Of a stretch of DNA of 64,000 nucleotides, positions 38,968 to 48,647 are shown one piece after another; the stretch's first letter is position 1; every line of letters begins with the position of its first letter. The stretch is from assembly GCA_031267825.1 (NCBI GenBank), contig JAIRYJ010000036.1, positions 1-64,000 of the forward strand, in the 5' to 3' direction. This DNA comes from Bifidobacteriaceae bacterium (GTDB taxonomy: Bacteria > Actinomycetota > Actinomycetes > Actinomycetales > WQXJ01). The notes below the pieces were generated by a model. It ran no database searches. It saw only the letters and a list, made by a program, of their open reading frames with translations, and was not told where the DNA came from. Made by a program: the position numbers and the translations under genes.

Positions 38968-39911
38968 CAACCGAGCCTTTCTCCGTCTTCGATCCTTACG
39001 CCACGCGCCCAAGAGGCCGCGTCCATCCGTGCTTTACCAGCCGGGCTAATATCGCCTAAAACCACTTCCCCACTGCCCGTACCAGCGAAAACGCTGTGTT
39101 TAGTGAGGCGTATCGCCCCCGGCGGTGTCCCCAAAACCCGGTCAGTGCCGCTGGCGGCCAGGCTCACTGGCCAAATCTTCAGCCGCTCGCCGCGGAACAA
39201 GGTCCGGGCCCCCGGGCTTGGTGTGCAGGCCCGGATTTGCCGGTCAACGCTCTGAGCCGGTGCGGTCCAATCCACCGCCGCATCGCCCGCGCTGATTTTA
39301 GCGGCATAACTAACCCCGTCAGTGCTCTGCGCCTCAGGCCTGGCCTGGCCCGTCGCGATCAAGTCAAGTGTCGTCAACAGCAGCTTGGCGCCATCATCCG
39401 CCAAGTTTCGTAACACTTCACCAGACGTCGCAGCGGGAGAAATCTGATAAGTCATCATGCCGAAAACCGGTCCAGCATCAAGCTCCTCAACGATCCGGAA
39501 CGTTGTCGCGCCAGTTATCTGGTCACCATGCCAGATCGCGTGCTGAACCGGGGCCGCCCCCCGCCAGGCCGGCAACAACGAAAAGTGAAGATTGATCCAA
39601 CCATGGCGTGGAATACCCAACACCGCTGCGGGCAACAACCCGCCGTACGCGACCACGGCGGCGGCATCGGCCTGAAAACGGCTGAGGTCCTCCTCAAACG
39701 ACGGCTCACGCGGACTGGACGGTTTCAATACTGGAATACCGAACTCATTCGCGGCCTGTGAGACGGCTGATTCGGCGACTCGCTGACCCCGTCCGGTCCG
39801 GCCGTCCGGCCGCGTCACCACCGCCACCACCTCATGAGCCGACTGGACAATGCCTCGCAACGAGGGCACTGCCAACGCGGGTGTGCCCGCGAACACGATT
39901 CGCACCATCAA
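38967..39911 (-). CDS. fmt: Methionyl-tRNA formyltransferase
   Basis: 314 residues. Formylates initiator Met-tRNA with 10-formyl-THF. FAGTPALAVPSL at the start, the folate-binding NLHFSLLPAWRGAAPVQ and the catalytic D-x-G in ELDAGPV are clear, with the C-terminal OB-fold. Either of the two adjacent start codons could serve. It leads the run fmt-rsmB-arc and lies 149 bp after priA. Confidence 0.96.
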   Translation of the reverse strand: MMVRIVFAGTPALAVPSLRGIVQSAHEVVAVVTRPDGRTGRGQRVAESAVSQAANEFGIPVLKPSSPREPSFEEDLSRFQADAAAVVAYGGLLPAAVLGIPRHGWINLHFSLLPAWRGAAPVQHAIWHGDQITGATTFRIVEELDAGPVFGMMTYQISPAATSGEVLRNLADDGAKLLLTTLDLIATGQARPEAQSTDGVSYAAKISAGDAAVDWTAPAQSVDRQIRACTPSPGARTLFRGERLKIWPVSLAASGTDRVLGTPPGAIRLTKHSVFAGTGSGEVVLGDISPAGKARMDAASWARGVRIEDGERLG

Positions 39912-40060
39912 GACCCTAGCCCACGAACGCCCTTCAGTCTTGACACCAGGCGGCTACCGGCCAGACGCTGAAAGCGAACTTCCCAGCTAGGAACCACAGC
40001 AACTAGCCTCCTAACCGCCCAAACCACCAGGCGACCGGTCAGCCACCACCAGCCCGCCAA

Positions 40061-41992
40061 CTAGTCGAGCCGCGCATCCACTTTGACCCGAACCAGCCCA
40101 CCGCTGCGGGAAATTGATCTGGCGCGGACCGCCGCCCGAATCGCCGCCAACCCGGCTTGAGCCTGTCGTAGCGGCAACAGGACCACGGTCTGTTCCGGAC
40201 CTGGCACGGTCTTGGCGCCTGGCGGCAGTTTGACCCGGCCGAGGAGATCAGCCGCATCCATCCGCTCGCCATACAACACAACCGCCTTCGTGGCTGGTGG
40301 TAGGCCCAGTTCACGGCGTTCCGCTAGTTCACGGGCAGCCAAGCCCGCCGGATCCCAGCGGATGAAAGCTTGCACCGCGACCCCTCCGGCCGAGCCGACC
40401 AGCATGACCCGTCCAGCGGCCCTGACCAGTGAGGCGGCGTTCATCCAGGCTCGCAGCGCGTCGATTGACGCGTCGAGGGCAGGCCGGGCGATCAAGCTGC
40501 CGCCATCCAGTAAGACGGCCGCCGCGTAACCACCCTCCGCTATCGGTTCGGCCCCGCGGGTGGCGATCATCAACCGCGGTTCGGCCTCCACCCGGTCAAT
40601 CACGCCAGGCACAGCGGCTGACCGTTTGACCGTGACACCGGCGAAAGCTCGGCCCAAATCGGCTGCCGTTCGGCTCAAACCGAAGACCTCATGGCGGGCG
40701 CTGGGTACTTGCACCAGAACTGGGCCATGTTCGAGCCCGTCCCGGATGATCCGGAAGGCCGCACTGGGCAACCTGGTCGACGCGGTCATACCCTCGCTGC
40801 CTAAGTCTTCACTAGTTGGCGCGGAAATCGCCGGGGTGGCTGAACGGACCGTTGGGCGCGGAATTGTGACCGGTTGCATCCAGCCCGCCTCAATTAGCGC
40901 ATGAGCTTCGACCGAGCGTGTCAGGCCCGGCAGCAGCAAGGCGCAGCCATCTTGACCTGCCCGGACGGTCATCACCGTACGGGTTGGCGGGTAGGGGGCG
41001 TGTGGTTCGTCCAGGGCTGGGTCGCCGTCCTCAAGTAGTACCAGCAGACCGGGTCTGGCCAGCGGAGCGTAGGCTGCCGCGCGGGTTCCGACCAGGACAT
41101 CAGCCATGCCCGATGCCGCCGCCCAGTATCCTTCCAACCTCGCGGACGGCCCGTCCCCGGCTACCAGGCGTGCGACGTTCAGGCCCGGACCGAACCAGTC
41201 AGCCATACGTCCCACCATCCGTTCAGATGGCGCCACAACAAGAGCTTGACGGCCCGCTTGGACAACCGCGTGAACAGCTCTGACCAGCCCGTTTGGCAGG
41301 TCCTCGGCGGGCAAATAGTTCCAAACCGCGCGCGGTCCCGGCGGTTTGGGGTCTCCCGTCGGATTGGGTTCTCCGAGCCGTCTGGGTTCTCCGGGCGGAC
41401 TGGGATCAGAACCAGGAAGGCCGAGCCAATCCTCAAGACGCCCGATATAGCCGTCCAGGCTGGTTGGTCCCGTCACGGGCCGACCGATTCGTCGTGCCGC
41501 CTTGACTGGTCGTGGCGTTTCACCGCCAAACAGCGCATCACCATTCGGCTCGGTTTCTAGCCCCGCTAAGCGCTGTTCGGTTTCAATATGGGCCATCGGA
41601 ATGGCTAGCCGTAAGACGTCCGCCACCACCCCGGCCTGTCGGGCCGCGACAGCCTGCGCCAGGCGCCACAGGCCCGCTGTCAGTAGCGGCAAGCCTGACG
41701 GCACACGTGCGATCGGGGCGAGTTTGCCCGGATGATCCGACTGTTCGCGCCGCCCCACAATAAACCCGGTAACTGAGCGGCCACCAAAGCCAGCCCGCAT
41801 CCGGACCCCAGGTTGGGCCAGGGCGTCCCACTTGGCGGGCACCAGATAGTCGAACGTCCGGTCTAGATGCGGTGTGGACAGATCAAGTGTGACAATCGCA
41901 ACTGGGTTTTCCGCGGCGATCTCCGGTTCCCGGCGCGGCCGTGGCCGCCTGGCTGGCACCAAGCCAGGCAGGACACCTTGTTCAACCGTCAC
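40061..41992 (-). CDS. priA: Primosomal protein N' (PriA), actinobacterial type probably without helicase activity
   Basis: 643 residues from a GTG start. The N-terminal 3'-DNA-binding domain (VAIVTLDLSTPHLDRTFDYLVPAKWDALAQPGVRMRAGFGGRSVTGFIVG in outline, about residues 31-80) is PriA-like. A normal Walker A (GxxGxGKT/S) and the zinc-binding cysteine cluster are not seen, as in other actinobacterial PriA proteins, so it probably binds forks without unwinding. The middle (about 175-230) has a P/G-rich insert with repeated GEP/GDP units. In the usual order metK-priA-fmt it should follow metK directly; here the STAND gene intervenes. Confidence 0.9.
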   Translation of the reverse strand: MTVEQGVLPGLVPARRPRPRREPEIAAENPVAIVTLDLSTPHLDRTFDYLVPAKWDALAQPGVRMRAGFGGRSVTGFIVGRREQSDHPGKLAPIARVPSGLPLLTAGLWRLAQAVAARQAGVVADVLRLAIPMAHIETEQRLAGLETEPNGDALFGGETPRPVKAARRIGRPVTGPTSLDGYIGRLEDWLGLPGSDPSPPGEPRRLGEPNPTGDPKPPGPRAVWNYLPAEDLPNGLVRAVHAVVQAGRQALVVAPSERMVGRMADWFGPGLNVARLVAGDGPSARLEGYWAAASGMADVLVGTRAAAYAPLARPGLLVLLEDGDPALDEPHAPYPPTRTVMTVRAGQDGCALLLPGLTRSVEAHALIEAGWMQPVTIPRPTVRSATPAISAPTSEDLGSEGMTASTRLPSAAFRIIRDGLEHGPVLVQVPSARHEVFGLSRTAADLGRAFAGVTVKRSAAVPGVIDRVEAEPRLMIATRGAEPIAEGGYAAAVLLDGGSLIARPALDASIDALRAWMNAASLVRAAGRVMLVGSAGGVAVQAFIRWDPAGLAARELAERRELGLPPATKAVVLYGERMDAADLLGRVKLPPGAKTVPGPEQTVVLLPLRQAQAGLAAIRAAVRARSISRSGGLVRVKVDARLD

Positions 41993-42045
41993 GCTTCAAC
42001 GCTAGCTGGTGCCTCTTGGAGTTCAGGACCGCTCCAGCCGCTGTC

Positions 42046-42061
42046 TGCCCGGTTGCGGGCA
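42046..42061. other. Hairpin between the STAND gene and priA
   Basis: TGCCCG-GTTG-CGGGCA, a 6-bp perfect stem with a 4-nt loop, about 40 bases past the STAND stop codon in the 109-bp spacer. No T-run follows on either strand. It is a possible weak terminator. Confidence 0.3.
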
Positions 42062-42101
42062 CTGCCGCTGAATCCTGTCCTGCCGCGGCGCCTCCAGCAC
42101 C

Positions 42102-45100
42102 TCAATCGCTCGCATCTGCCTCGGCCTGTCTGGCCCAATGCCTTACCCGGTCACGGGCCTGGAGAGTCTTGCTGTGGTTCGGCCCATACTCCTGCGAGGC
42201 GGCCAGAGCATCGGCCTGCGCCCGGTGTTGACGTGCGGCGCCGGACGCATCCCCAGACTTCCCCAAACATTCAGCAAACCAATACCAGGCATTCAAAGTG
42301 TCCTGGTGGACCTCACCCAGGGTCTCACGGCGAGCCTGCCACAGCTCCTTGTAGCGCACGGCGGCCTCTCCGAACCGTTCCTCCTTGCGCAGATCCGAAG
42401 CCAGGTTCGATAACGTCGCCAAGGTTGCCGCGTCCTGCGGCCCAAACAGGCGGATCTTTTCCGTCAGCAATTCTTCATTTAGGTCAATCGCCTGGGCTCG
42501 CCGCCCAGCCTGGCTCAGCCAGTAGGCCGTTTGATGGCAGGCAGTCAGCGATTCTCGGTGTTCTGGACCATAGTCCGCACAGGCAGCCAGAGCATCGGCC
42601 TGCGCCTGGTGTTGACGCGCGGCGCCGGACGCATCCCCAGACTTCCCCAGACATTCAGCAAACCAATACCAGGCATTCAAAGTGTCCTCGTGCGCCTCAC
42701 CCAAGGTTTCACGGCGAGCCTGCCACAATTCCTTGTAACGCACGGCCGCCTCCGCGAACTGTTTTCCCTTACGCAGATCCGAAGCCAGATTCGACAACGT
42801 CACCAAAGTCGCGGAATCCTGCGGCCCAAATAAACGGATCCTTTCCGACAGCACTGTCTGGTACAACTCAATAGCCTCGGCCGTGCGTCCCGCTTTGGCC
42901 GTCGCGTAAGCATGATTGTGCCGAAACGCCAGGGTTATGGGATGGCTTGGGCCAAAGCTGGCCAGTCCGGTCAGATCAGTTGTAGCGGCGGCATAACTAG
43001 CGGCTGAATCCTCCCACAGGCCCTCGGCACCGAGCGCGCTAAGGTGCCCGCGGTAGGTCTGCCAATACAACAATGAACTCCGCCCCAGCCGTTCGGCGGC
43101 CGATTCAAGCAGAGCCAAGCGTTCGGCCAAAGGTGCCTGGTCAATCCTTAGCAGACGGCTCCTGAAGGACTCGTTCGGTGTCGTCTGCTCAATCGAACCG
43201 CCAAAGGCGACTTGAAAACGACAACGAACTGTGGCAGGTAGTTCTTGCAATATGGCACCCAGCAACTGATTCCAGACGGACTCTTCAAGACGTGGGTCGG
43301 CCCGCAAGGACTCGATGTGGCCTAGGGCGCGCTCAACGGCCTGGGCATCGCCGACCACCGCACAGTTTATGGCCAGAATCAACCTGACCAGCGGCTCGGT
43401 AGCTGACTCCTCGGCTCGGCGCAACTCCTCCAAGGGATTTGGGCTGCCCTCTGCAACGGCCACTATCTGCGCCGCCTCAATCATTGGCATGCGGATGGAC
43501 AATTCTTCTTGCCAGTCACCCGACAACAATCTCGGGTCGACCTGTCCGGCTGACCCAAGGAGCCTGGCCGCGAGTCGCGAGCTTCCTTCTAACTGCGCGG
43601 CAACTCCCAGGCTGAACCTCAAACCGCTCAGCGTTCCGCTGCCCTCCGCCATGATCCCGCCCAGGGCCTGACTCAACCGGTCAAACGGTACACCCGTCAC
43701 ACACTCCATCAGGCAGCCATCACAGACCGAATCAAGCAAATCATGAGCCCACCAACCGTCTTCATCCGCCATGATCAAGCCTTCACGGCCACGGCTTTCA
43801 ATCAGAGCCAAGGTGTTTAGGAAGGCCTCCCTGATGACCGCTGGATCGTGCCAATCAGACATCTCTTCGAAGGCATCAGCACAGGCCCGGACTGCTTTCT
43901 CGCACTCTTCGAGTTCAGCCATGCCTTGGATGGCTTTAGCCGCCAGGCGATGCATCGTGATGATCTGATCCGGCCACTTACCGGATCCCTGACCAGGTGT
44001 GATGTCAACCAGGTTGCGCCGGAAGAGGGCTTGCAGCGCTCCCGGCCGACCAAGTTCCTCCTGTGGCGTTTGGCCATCCCAGAGGTATGTCTGTATGGCC
44101 TCGCTCTGCCATAAACGTCCCGGGTGGCCAGTCGGAGCTAAGACGGCCGAGACCAGCGCCGCACGCGTGGTCATTCCGGGAGCGGGTTCATTGGCCGCGG
44201 CGCTTGCCAGGGCAACGGCCCAAACCTGAGCCAGTTTGACTGGGTATCCATCGGGGTCATCCAAGCTGACCGTCACTGAGTCAAGGCCTTCAGCCTGGTT
44301 GAACCGTTCGATCCACTCTTCGATCGAGACCGAAGAGACCTCAATCGTGGCCGCGGCAATGCTGAGGGCTAAAGGCAGCCGCCCAACCGCTTCAGCCAAA
44401 GCTAAGAATGAATCCCGGTCCCCTTCAACACCAGGATGACGTTCCAGGTAGTCGAGGCATTCCTCCTCAGAGAACTCCTCAGCTTTGACAAGGCAGGCCA
44501 GCCGTTCAAGCTCCGGGCCACGATCACGGGTGGTGATCAAACTGCGTCCAAGTGGTGTTTCGGGCGGCAACAAACCAAGCCGTCGCAGATTGGTGACGGC
44601 GTCAAGGGAAAGCCCAGGTGATGAGTCAACGTTGTCCAGAATCACCAGCCACGGCCATCGCGCCTGGCGCAGAGCGGTTACCAGTTCGCCTGCCAGGCGC
44701 CCAGGACGGCTGTTCGGGTCCTGGTCGGGTGCCGGATCCGCCAGTCCAAGCCGCCTGGCGGCGTCAGCGTAGGCCTCAATGACCGATTCAGAGTTGGCTG
44801 GTTCAACCATCACAATCAAGCGCGGCTGTGAATCGAGGCCCTCGAACGCTTCCCGGTAGACCCACCGGGCAAGCAAAGACTTACCGGTGCCGCCGTTACC
44901 GGATAGCGCGACACGGCTGTGACCCTCATCCCAAGCTTGTTGGATGCGTTGGCTGACCTCACGTTCAACATGGGTGGCGGGCAGATCCAAGCCGCGTGAG
45001 ACATGCGCCGCCACTGCGGTTGGCCCGCCGTCCCAGGCGCCGGGCAGGCCAAGAAACCCGCGGCGGACATCGCTTGACAAGACCTTGCGCACCCACGACT

Positions 45101-45587
45101 TGAGTGAGCGGTGTCGCGTGAAAGCGGTTATCGGAATGCCTTCCGCTTCCAAGGATTGCAAAGCCTCAGCCAATTCCTGGCTCCGAACCGGCGGTCCGCT
45201 CAGCCAGCCGTGGCCTGGTTCAGTGTGGGCGAAGACACGCACAGTCTTGCCTTGAGCCAGTCCCTCCCTGATTTCAGCCATAGTTCCCGACGGGTAGGAC
45301 TTGCCGGAACCTTCAAGAACGCAGGGTTGCCCTAGGTCATGTTCGAAAACCGCTATGACGTATTCGGCTTCTTTCAGGACCGTCTCGTTGTAGGTTCCCT
45401 GAACCCCGTCAGCACTGCGCGGTGCCCCGGCATCACGTTTCCAGTGGTGAACTTCGACTTGCAGATCAGTTAGCTGCTCCTCGTTCCATTCTTCGACCAA
45501 GGTCTCCTCAACCGCTCTGGCCGATCTGGTGGCATCACCAGGGAAAGCCAACATAACGTTGATGGATTGGAGCGTTCTTGGGGGCAT
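42102..45587 (-). CDS. STAND NTPase: TIR/DUF4062-like domain, NB-ARC-like NTPase, TPR repeats
   Basis: 1161 residues from the ATG at 45587 (TTG at 45593 possible); no Shine-Dalgarno precedes it. Residues ~8-125 resemble the TIR-like DUF4062 fold (INVMLAFPGD, VHHWKRDAG, EAEYVIAVFEHDLG, SGTMAEIREGL, KTVRVFA). The NTPase has P-loop SGNGGTGKS (about 229-237), Walker B LVILDNVD (about 314-321) and sensor SLITTRDR (about 349-356), followed by a winged-helix region (LPLALSIAAATIE). From ~850 to the end are kinesin-light-chain-like TPRs (HPITLAFRHNHAYATAKAG and so on). The architecture matches bacterial NLR-like proteins, some of which act against phages; the role here is inference. It lies alone between metK and priA. 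Confidence 0.85.
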   Translation of the reverse strand: MPPRTLQSINVMLAFPGDATRSARAVEETLVEEWNEEQLTDLQVEVHHWKRDAGAPRSADGVQGTYNETVLKEAEYVIAVFEHDLGQPCVLEGSGKSYPSGTMAEIREGLAQGKTVRVFAHTEPGHGWLSGPPVRSQELAEALQSLEAEGIPITAFTRHRSLKSWVRKVLSSDVRRGFLGLPGAWDGGPTAVAAHVSRGLDLPATHVEREVSQRIQQAWDEGHSRVALSGNGGTGKSLLARWVYREAFEGLDSQPRLIVMVEPANSESVIEAYADAARRLGLADPAPDQDPNSRPGRLAGELVTALRQARWPWLVILDNVDSSPGLSLDAVTNLRRLGLLPPETPLGRSLITTRDRGPELERLACLVKAEEFSEEECLDYLERHPGVEGDRDSFLALAEAVGRLPLALSIAAATIEVSSVSIEEWIERFNQAEGLDSVTVSLDDPDGYPVKLAQVWAVALASAAANEPAPGMTTRAALVSAVLAPTGHPGRLWQSEAIQTYLWDGQTPQEELGRPGALQALFRRNLVDITPGQGSGKWPDQIITMHRLAAKAIQGMAELEECEKAVRACADAFEEMSDWHDPAVIREAFLNTLALIESRGREGLIMADEDGWWAHDLLDSVCDGCLMECVTGVPFDRLSQALGGIMAEGSGTLSGLRFSLGVAAQLEGSSRLAARLLGSAGQVDPRLLSGDWQEELSIRMPMIEAAQIVAVAEGSPNPLEELRRAEESATEPLVRLILAINCAVVGDAQAVERALGHIESLRADPRLEESVWNQLLGAILQELPATVRCRFQVAFGGSIEQTTPNESFRSRLLRIDQAPLAERLALLESAAERLGRSSLLYWQTYRGHLSALGAEGLWEDSAASYAAATTDLTGLASFGPSHPITLAFRHNHAYATAKAGRTAEAIELYQTVLSERIRLFGPQDSATLVTLSNLASDLRKGKQFAEAAVRYKELWQARRETLGEAHEDTLNAWYWFAECLGKSGDASGAARQHQAQADALAACADYGPEHRESLTACHQTAYWLSQAGRRAQAIDLNEELLTEKIRLFGPQDAATLATLSNLASDLRKEERFGEAAVRYKELWQARRETLGEVHQDTLNAWYWFAECLGKSGDASGAARQHRAQADALAASQEYGPNHSKTLQARDRVRHWARQAEADASD
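42198..42452 (-). repeat. TPR tandem duplication, distal copy
   Basis: Encodes RLFGPQDAAT...ADALAA near the C-terminus of the STAND protein. It differs from the proximal copy at nine of 85 residues, and the DNA is also closely similar. The repeat period is 384 bp (128 residues, three TPRs). Confidence 0.9.
42582..42836 (-). repeat. TPR tandem duplication, proximal copy
   Basis: Encodes RLFGPQDSAT...ADALAA, the first copy of the 85-residue block repeated 384 bp later in the same frame of the STAND gene. Confidence 0.9.
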
Positions 45588-45674
45588 GTTCAAGATCTTG
45601 GCACATCAGTCGCAGCGGGCCTAGACGCGTCCGGACAACACTCTCCCGGAAGACCGATCGCGAGGCACCCACTA

Positions 45675-45732
45675 GACCCACAGAAACTGACCCCAGTGGC
45701 TAGTTTTGACCCCACTGGGGTCAATTCCTGTA
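45675..45732. repeat. 58-bp palindromic repeat, copy 1
   Basis: Matches copy 2 (45834-45891) at 57 of 58 bases. It holds a perfect inverted repeat TGACCCCAGTGG / CCACTGGGGTCA (45688-45699 and 45712-45723) around a 12-nt loop; the inner TGACCCCACTGGGGTCA can form an alternative 7-bp hairpin. It lies in the 316-bp gap between the STAND gene start and the metK end, 87 bp upstream of the STAND ATG. The rest of this gap shows nothing coding. Confidence 0.9.
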
Positions 45733-45833
45733 CTGAAGCAGACCGATCTGGTTACTGGCCTTGACTGGGCGGCTAGTGAAACCGCAGGTCAGCGGACCGG
45801 TGGTGTCTTGGGATTCCTGGGCGGGATCAGTTG

Positions 45834-45891
45834 GACCCACAGAAAATGACCCCAGTGGCTAGTTTTGACCCCACTGGGGTCAATTCCTGTA
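45834..45891. repeat. 58-bp palindromic repeat, copy 2; possible metK terminator
   Basis: Same element as copy 1, 101 bp away in the same orientation, ending 12 bp from the metK stop codon. Arms are 45847-45858 and 45871-45882. Read on the minus strand, the second arm is followed by TTTTCTG, so this copy could end metK transcription; copy 1 has GTTTCTG there. The TGACCCC motifs recall the multiple terminal repeats of IS21-like elements, but no transposase is present. Confidence 0.88.
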
Positions 45892-45903
45892 GTGGAGCGG
45901 CGA

Positions 45904-47082
45904 TCAGATCGCCGCCAGCAACTCCTGGGTCCGGTCAGTTGATTCCCAAGAGAACCCCTCCCGGCCAAAATGGCCAAAGGTGGCCGTTGGTCGGTACACC
46001 TGATGCAAGAGATCAAGCTGGTCAATGATGGCTGCCGGGCGCAGATCAAACACGCCGCTGACGGCAGCCGCTAGGACGGCATCGTCCACTTGCCCGGTGC
46101 CGAAAGTGTCAACCGCCACACTAATCGGAGCGGCCGCCCCAATCGCGTAAGCCACTTGAATTTCGCACCGCCGTGCCAAACCTGCCGCCACCACGTTCTT
46201 GGCCGCCCACCTGGCCGCGTACGATGCCGACCGGTCAACTTTCGAGGCGTCCTTGCCGGAAAAAGCCCCGCCGCCGTGCCGGGCCATACCACCATAAGTG
46301 TCGACAATGATTTTCCGTCCGGTAACGCCAGTGTCAGCGGCCGGCCCGCCGATCACAAAACTACCTGAAGGATTAACCAGTACCCGCTGCGGTTCGCCCA
46401 AACCCAGCGCGCCAACGACCGGTTCGACCACCACTTGACGGACCGCCCGGGTCAAGTCGGCTTGGCTCACCTCCGGTCGATGCTGCGCCGAAATGACAAC
46501 AGTTTCAAGCCCAACAGGTTGCCCATCCTGATAAGCCACCGTGACTTGTGTCTTACCATCTGGCCGCAAAAAGGCCAGCTCACCGGACCGACGAACCGCT
46601 TCAAGACGTTCAGCCAGACGGTGCGCCAGAGCTATCGGCAACGGCATGAGCTGCGGCGTCTCATCAACCGCGTAACCAAACATCATTCCTTGATCGCCGG
46701 CCCCTTGAGTTTCAAGCCGTCCACTATGTGAACCGTCGCGCACCTCAACCGACCGGCCCACGCCGGCCGCGATCTCCTGGCTTTGACCTTCGATCAGCAC
46801 AGACACACCGCAACTGGCTCCATCAATGCCGGCTTCAGCCGAGTTGTAGCCCTGACCGAGTAAAACCTGGCGGGCAATATCCGCCACAGCCGCGTAACCA
46901 TCGGTTGTGACCTCGCCAGCGACCACTACTTGGCCGTGTGAGATCAAACATTCGACCGCCACATGAGACAAAGGATCATCAACCAGTAAGGCGTCAAGGA
47001 CCGCGTCAGCGATCTGGTCGCACAGTTTGTCAGGATGTCCGCCGGTGACGGACTCAGAGGTGAACAGACGGCGTGAAGTCAT
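45904..47082 (-). CDS. metK: S-adenosylmethionine synthetase
   Basis: 392 residues. Makes SAM from methionine and ATP. Signatures [26 protein letters not shown] and [19 protein letters not shown] are complete. The ATG overlaps the coaBC stop codon by 4 nt, the conserved actinobacterial arrangement. There is no SAM riboswitch upstream, as the gene is internal to an operon. A palindromic repeat lies directly downstream. Confidence 0.98.
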   Translation of the reverse strand: MTSRRLFTSESVTGGHPDKLCDQIADAVLDALLVDDPLSHVAVECLISHGQVVVAGEVTTDGYAAVADIARQVLLGQGYNSAEAGIDGASCGVSVLIEGQSQEIAAGVGRSVEVRDGSHSGRLETQGAGDQGMMFGYAVDETPQLMPLPIALAHRLAERLEAVRRSGELAFLRPDGKTQVTVAYQDGQPVGLETVVISAQHRPEVSQADLTRAVRQVVVEPVVGALGLGEPQRVLVNPSGSFVIGGPAADTGVTGRKIIVDTYGGMARHGGGAFSGKDASKVDRSASYAARWAAKNVVAAGLARRCEIQVAYAIGAAAPISVAVDTFGTGQVDDAVLAAAVSGVFDLRPAAIIDQLDLLHQVYRPTATFGHFGREGFSWESTDRTQELLAAI

Positions 47083-48341
47083 CCGACAACCATAGCTCTG
47101 ACCGCGTCAAGGATAGCCTCAGCGACGGCCGATTTGGATCCTTCGGCTTGGCCCACAATCTGGCCTACCTTGTCCAGTAGGACAACTCGGGTTGAATCTT
47201 GGCCAAAGATCGCCCCACCTGACACGTCGTTGGCGACTGTCAGGTCGGTTCCCTTGCGCCGGGCTTTAGCGGCGGCATGTTCCAAGGCGGAAGCATCGCG
47301 GTCGCCGGTTTCGGCGGCGAACCCGATGATCACTTGGCCGGGGCGGCGTGCCTCAACTAGGGCCGCCAGAATGTCTGGGTTAGCCACCAGCTCCAAACTG
47401 AACCCGCCATGCCCGTCGCGTTTGATTTTGTTGGCGGCCACGGCGGCTGGACGGAAATCCGCCACTGCGGCGGCCATCACAATCAGGTCGGCCGTGGCGG
47501 CCCGCGGAGCCATTGCGTTGGACATTTCTAAAGCTGTGCTGACAGGCACCAGCGCGATCCCGTCCGGCACGTCTAGCTTCAAGTTGGCACCTACCAACGT
47601 GACCGTGGCGCCACGTCCGGCCGCCGCGACCGCGATCGCCAGGCCTTGTTTGCCGGAGGATGTGTTCCCCAGGTAACGCACCGGGTCGAGCGGTTCGCGC
47701 GTCCCACCAGCGCTGACCAGTACACGGTGGCCAGCCCAGGTGCTGTCGGTAGGTCCGGTCTCAGCCTGGGGTTTGGCTGTCGAGGCTGGGCTTTTGGGTG
47801 GCGGCCTGTTGGCCGGTCCGCTGCCGAGCAGTTCAAGCACCATGGTCGCGATTTGTTCCGGTTCCATCATCCGGCCAGGTCCGGTATCGCCGCTGGTCAG
47901 TGCGCCTGACGGTGATTCCAGTACGATGACGTCGCGTTGGCGTAGCGCTGCCAAGTTGGCTTGGGTGGCGGGATGCTCGAGCATCGCGCTGTGCATCGCT
48001 GGGGCAAGTACGACTGGCGCCTTAACCCCCAGCAGAGTGGCGGTCAGTAAGTCATTCGCCATACCAGCGGCGTAACGCGCGATTAGATCAGCCGTCGCTG
48101 GGGCCACCACCACAAGGTCGGCGGTCCTGGCCAGCTCAACATGGTTAGAGCCTGGTTCAGCGCCGAATACATCAGAAATTGCTGGAGCGCCGCTGACAGC
48201 TTCAAGAGTGGCGGCGCCAACAAACTTCAGAGCCGCTTCAGTCGGGATAACCCGAACCTCATGCCCAGCTTGACGCAACCGCCTGATCAGGGCGGGTGTT
48301 TTGTAAGCGGCGATCCCGCCGCTCACACCCACCACAATCAC
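47079..48341 (-). CDS. coaBC: Bifunctional phosphopantothenoylcysteine decarboxylase/synthetase
   Basis: 420 residues. The N-terminal CoaC half ([20 protein letters not shown] with the catalytic His, APAMHSAM) decarboxylates phosphopantothenoylcysteine with FMN; the C-terminal CoaB half ([35 protein letters not shown]) joins phosphopantothenate and cysteine using CTP. The two together supply 4'-phosphopantetheine for CoA. It begins seven bases after rpoZ. Confidence 0.97.
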   Translation of the reverse strand: MIVVGVSGGIAAYKTPALIRRLRQAGHEVRVIPTEAALKFVGAATLEAVSGAPAISDVFGAEPGSNHVELARTADLVVVAPATADLIARYAAGMANDLLTATLLGVKAPVVLAPAMHSAMLEHPATQANLAALRQRDVIVLESPSGALTSGDTGPGRMMEPEQIATMVLELLGSGPANRPPPKSPASTAKPQAETGPTDSTWAGHRVLVSAGGTREPLDPVRYLGNTSSGKQGLAIAVAAAGRGATVTLVGANLKLDVPDGIALVPVSTALEMSNAMAPRAATADLIVMAAAVADFRPAAVAANKIKRDGHGGFSLELVANPDILAALVEARRPGQVIIGFAAETGDRDASALEHAAAKARRKGTDLTVANDVSGGAIFGQDSTRVVLLDKVGQIVGQAEGSKSAVAEAILDAVRAMVVG

Positions 48342-48348
48342 CGCCAGG

Positions 48349-48612
48349 TCACTCCCCGTCAGGTTCGAGTGTCAGCAAACCTTGGTTGATCTCCCGCAAA
48401 GCGATCGACAACGTCTTTTCTTGCGGCCTGGCATCAACTAGCGGCCCAACATAGGCCAGTAGGCCTTCGTCAAGCTGCGCCCGATAGGAGTTGATCTGTC
48501 TGGCCCGCTTGGCGGCGTAAACCACTAGGGCGTATTTCGAGTCGGTTACCTCTAGGAGGTCGTCGATCGGCGGGTCGGTGATACCTTCCGGATGGGCTTT
48601 AGTTCCTGCCAC
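48349..48612 (-). CDS. rpoZ: RNA polymerase omega subunit
   Basis: 87 residues from the GTG at 48612, which has AAAGGAG five bases upstream; the GTG at 48627 in the ORF track lies before that site. The family core [18 protein letters not shown] and [10 protein letters not shown] is intact. Omega stabilises the beta' subunit of RNA polymerase. The order gmk-rpoZ-coaBC-metK is conserved. Confidence 0.97.
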   Translation of the reverse strand: MAGTKAHPEGITDPPIDDLLEVTDSKYALVVYAAKRARQINSYRAQLDEGLLAYVGPLVDARPQEKTLSIALREINQGLLTLEPDGE

Positions 48613-48647
48613 GCTGACTCCTTTCACAACAAGTTAACCGCACCATC

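Noticed and set aside
40061-41992. PriA considered a decayed pseudogene because helicase motifs are not seen
   Set aside because: Loss of helicase motifs is a known feature of actinobacterial PriA proteins, and the reading frame is intact.
42138-42833. Pair of similar plus-strand ORFs
   Set aside because: They are antisense shadows of the duplicated TPR region of the STAND gene.
45594-45903. Complete insertion sequence around the STAND gene
   Set aside because: No transposase frame and no matching repeat on the priA side of the gene; only the two palindromic copies on the metK side are present.
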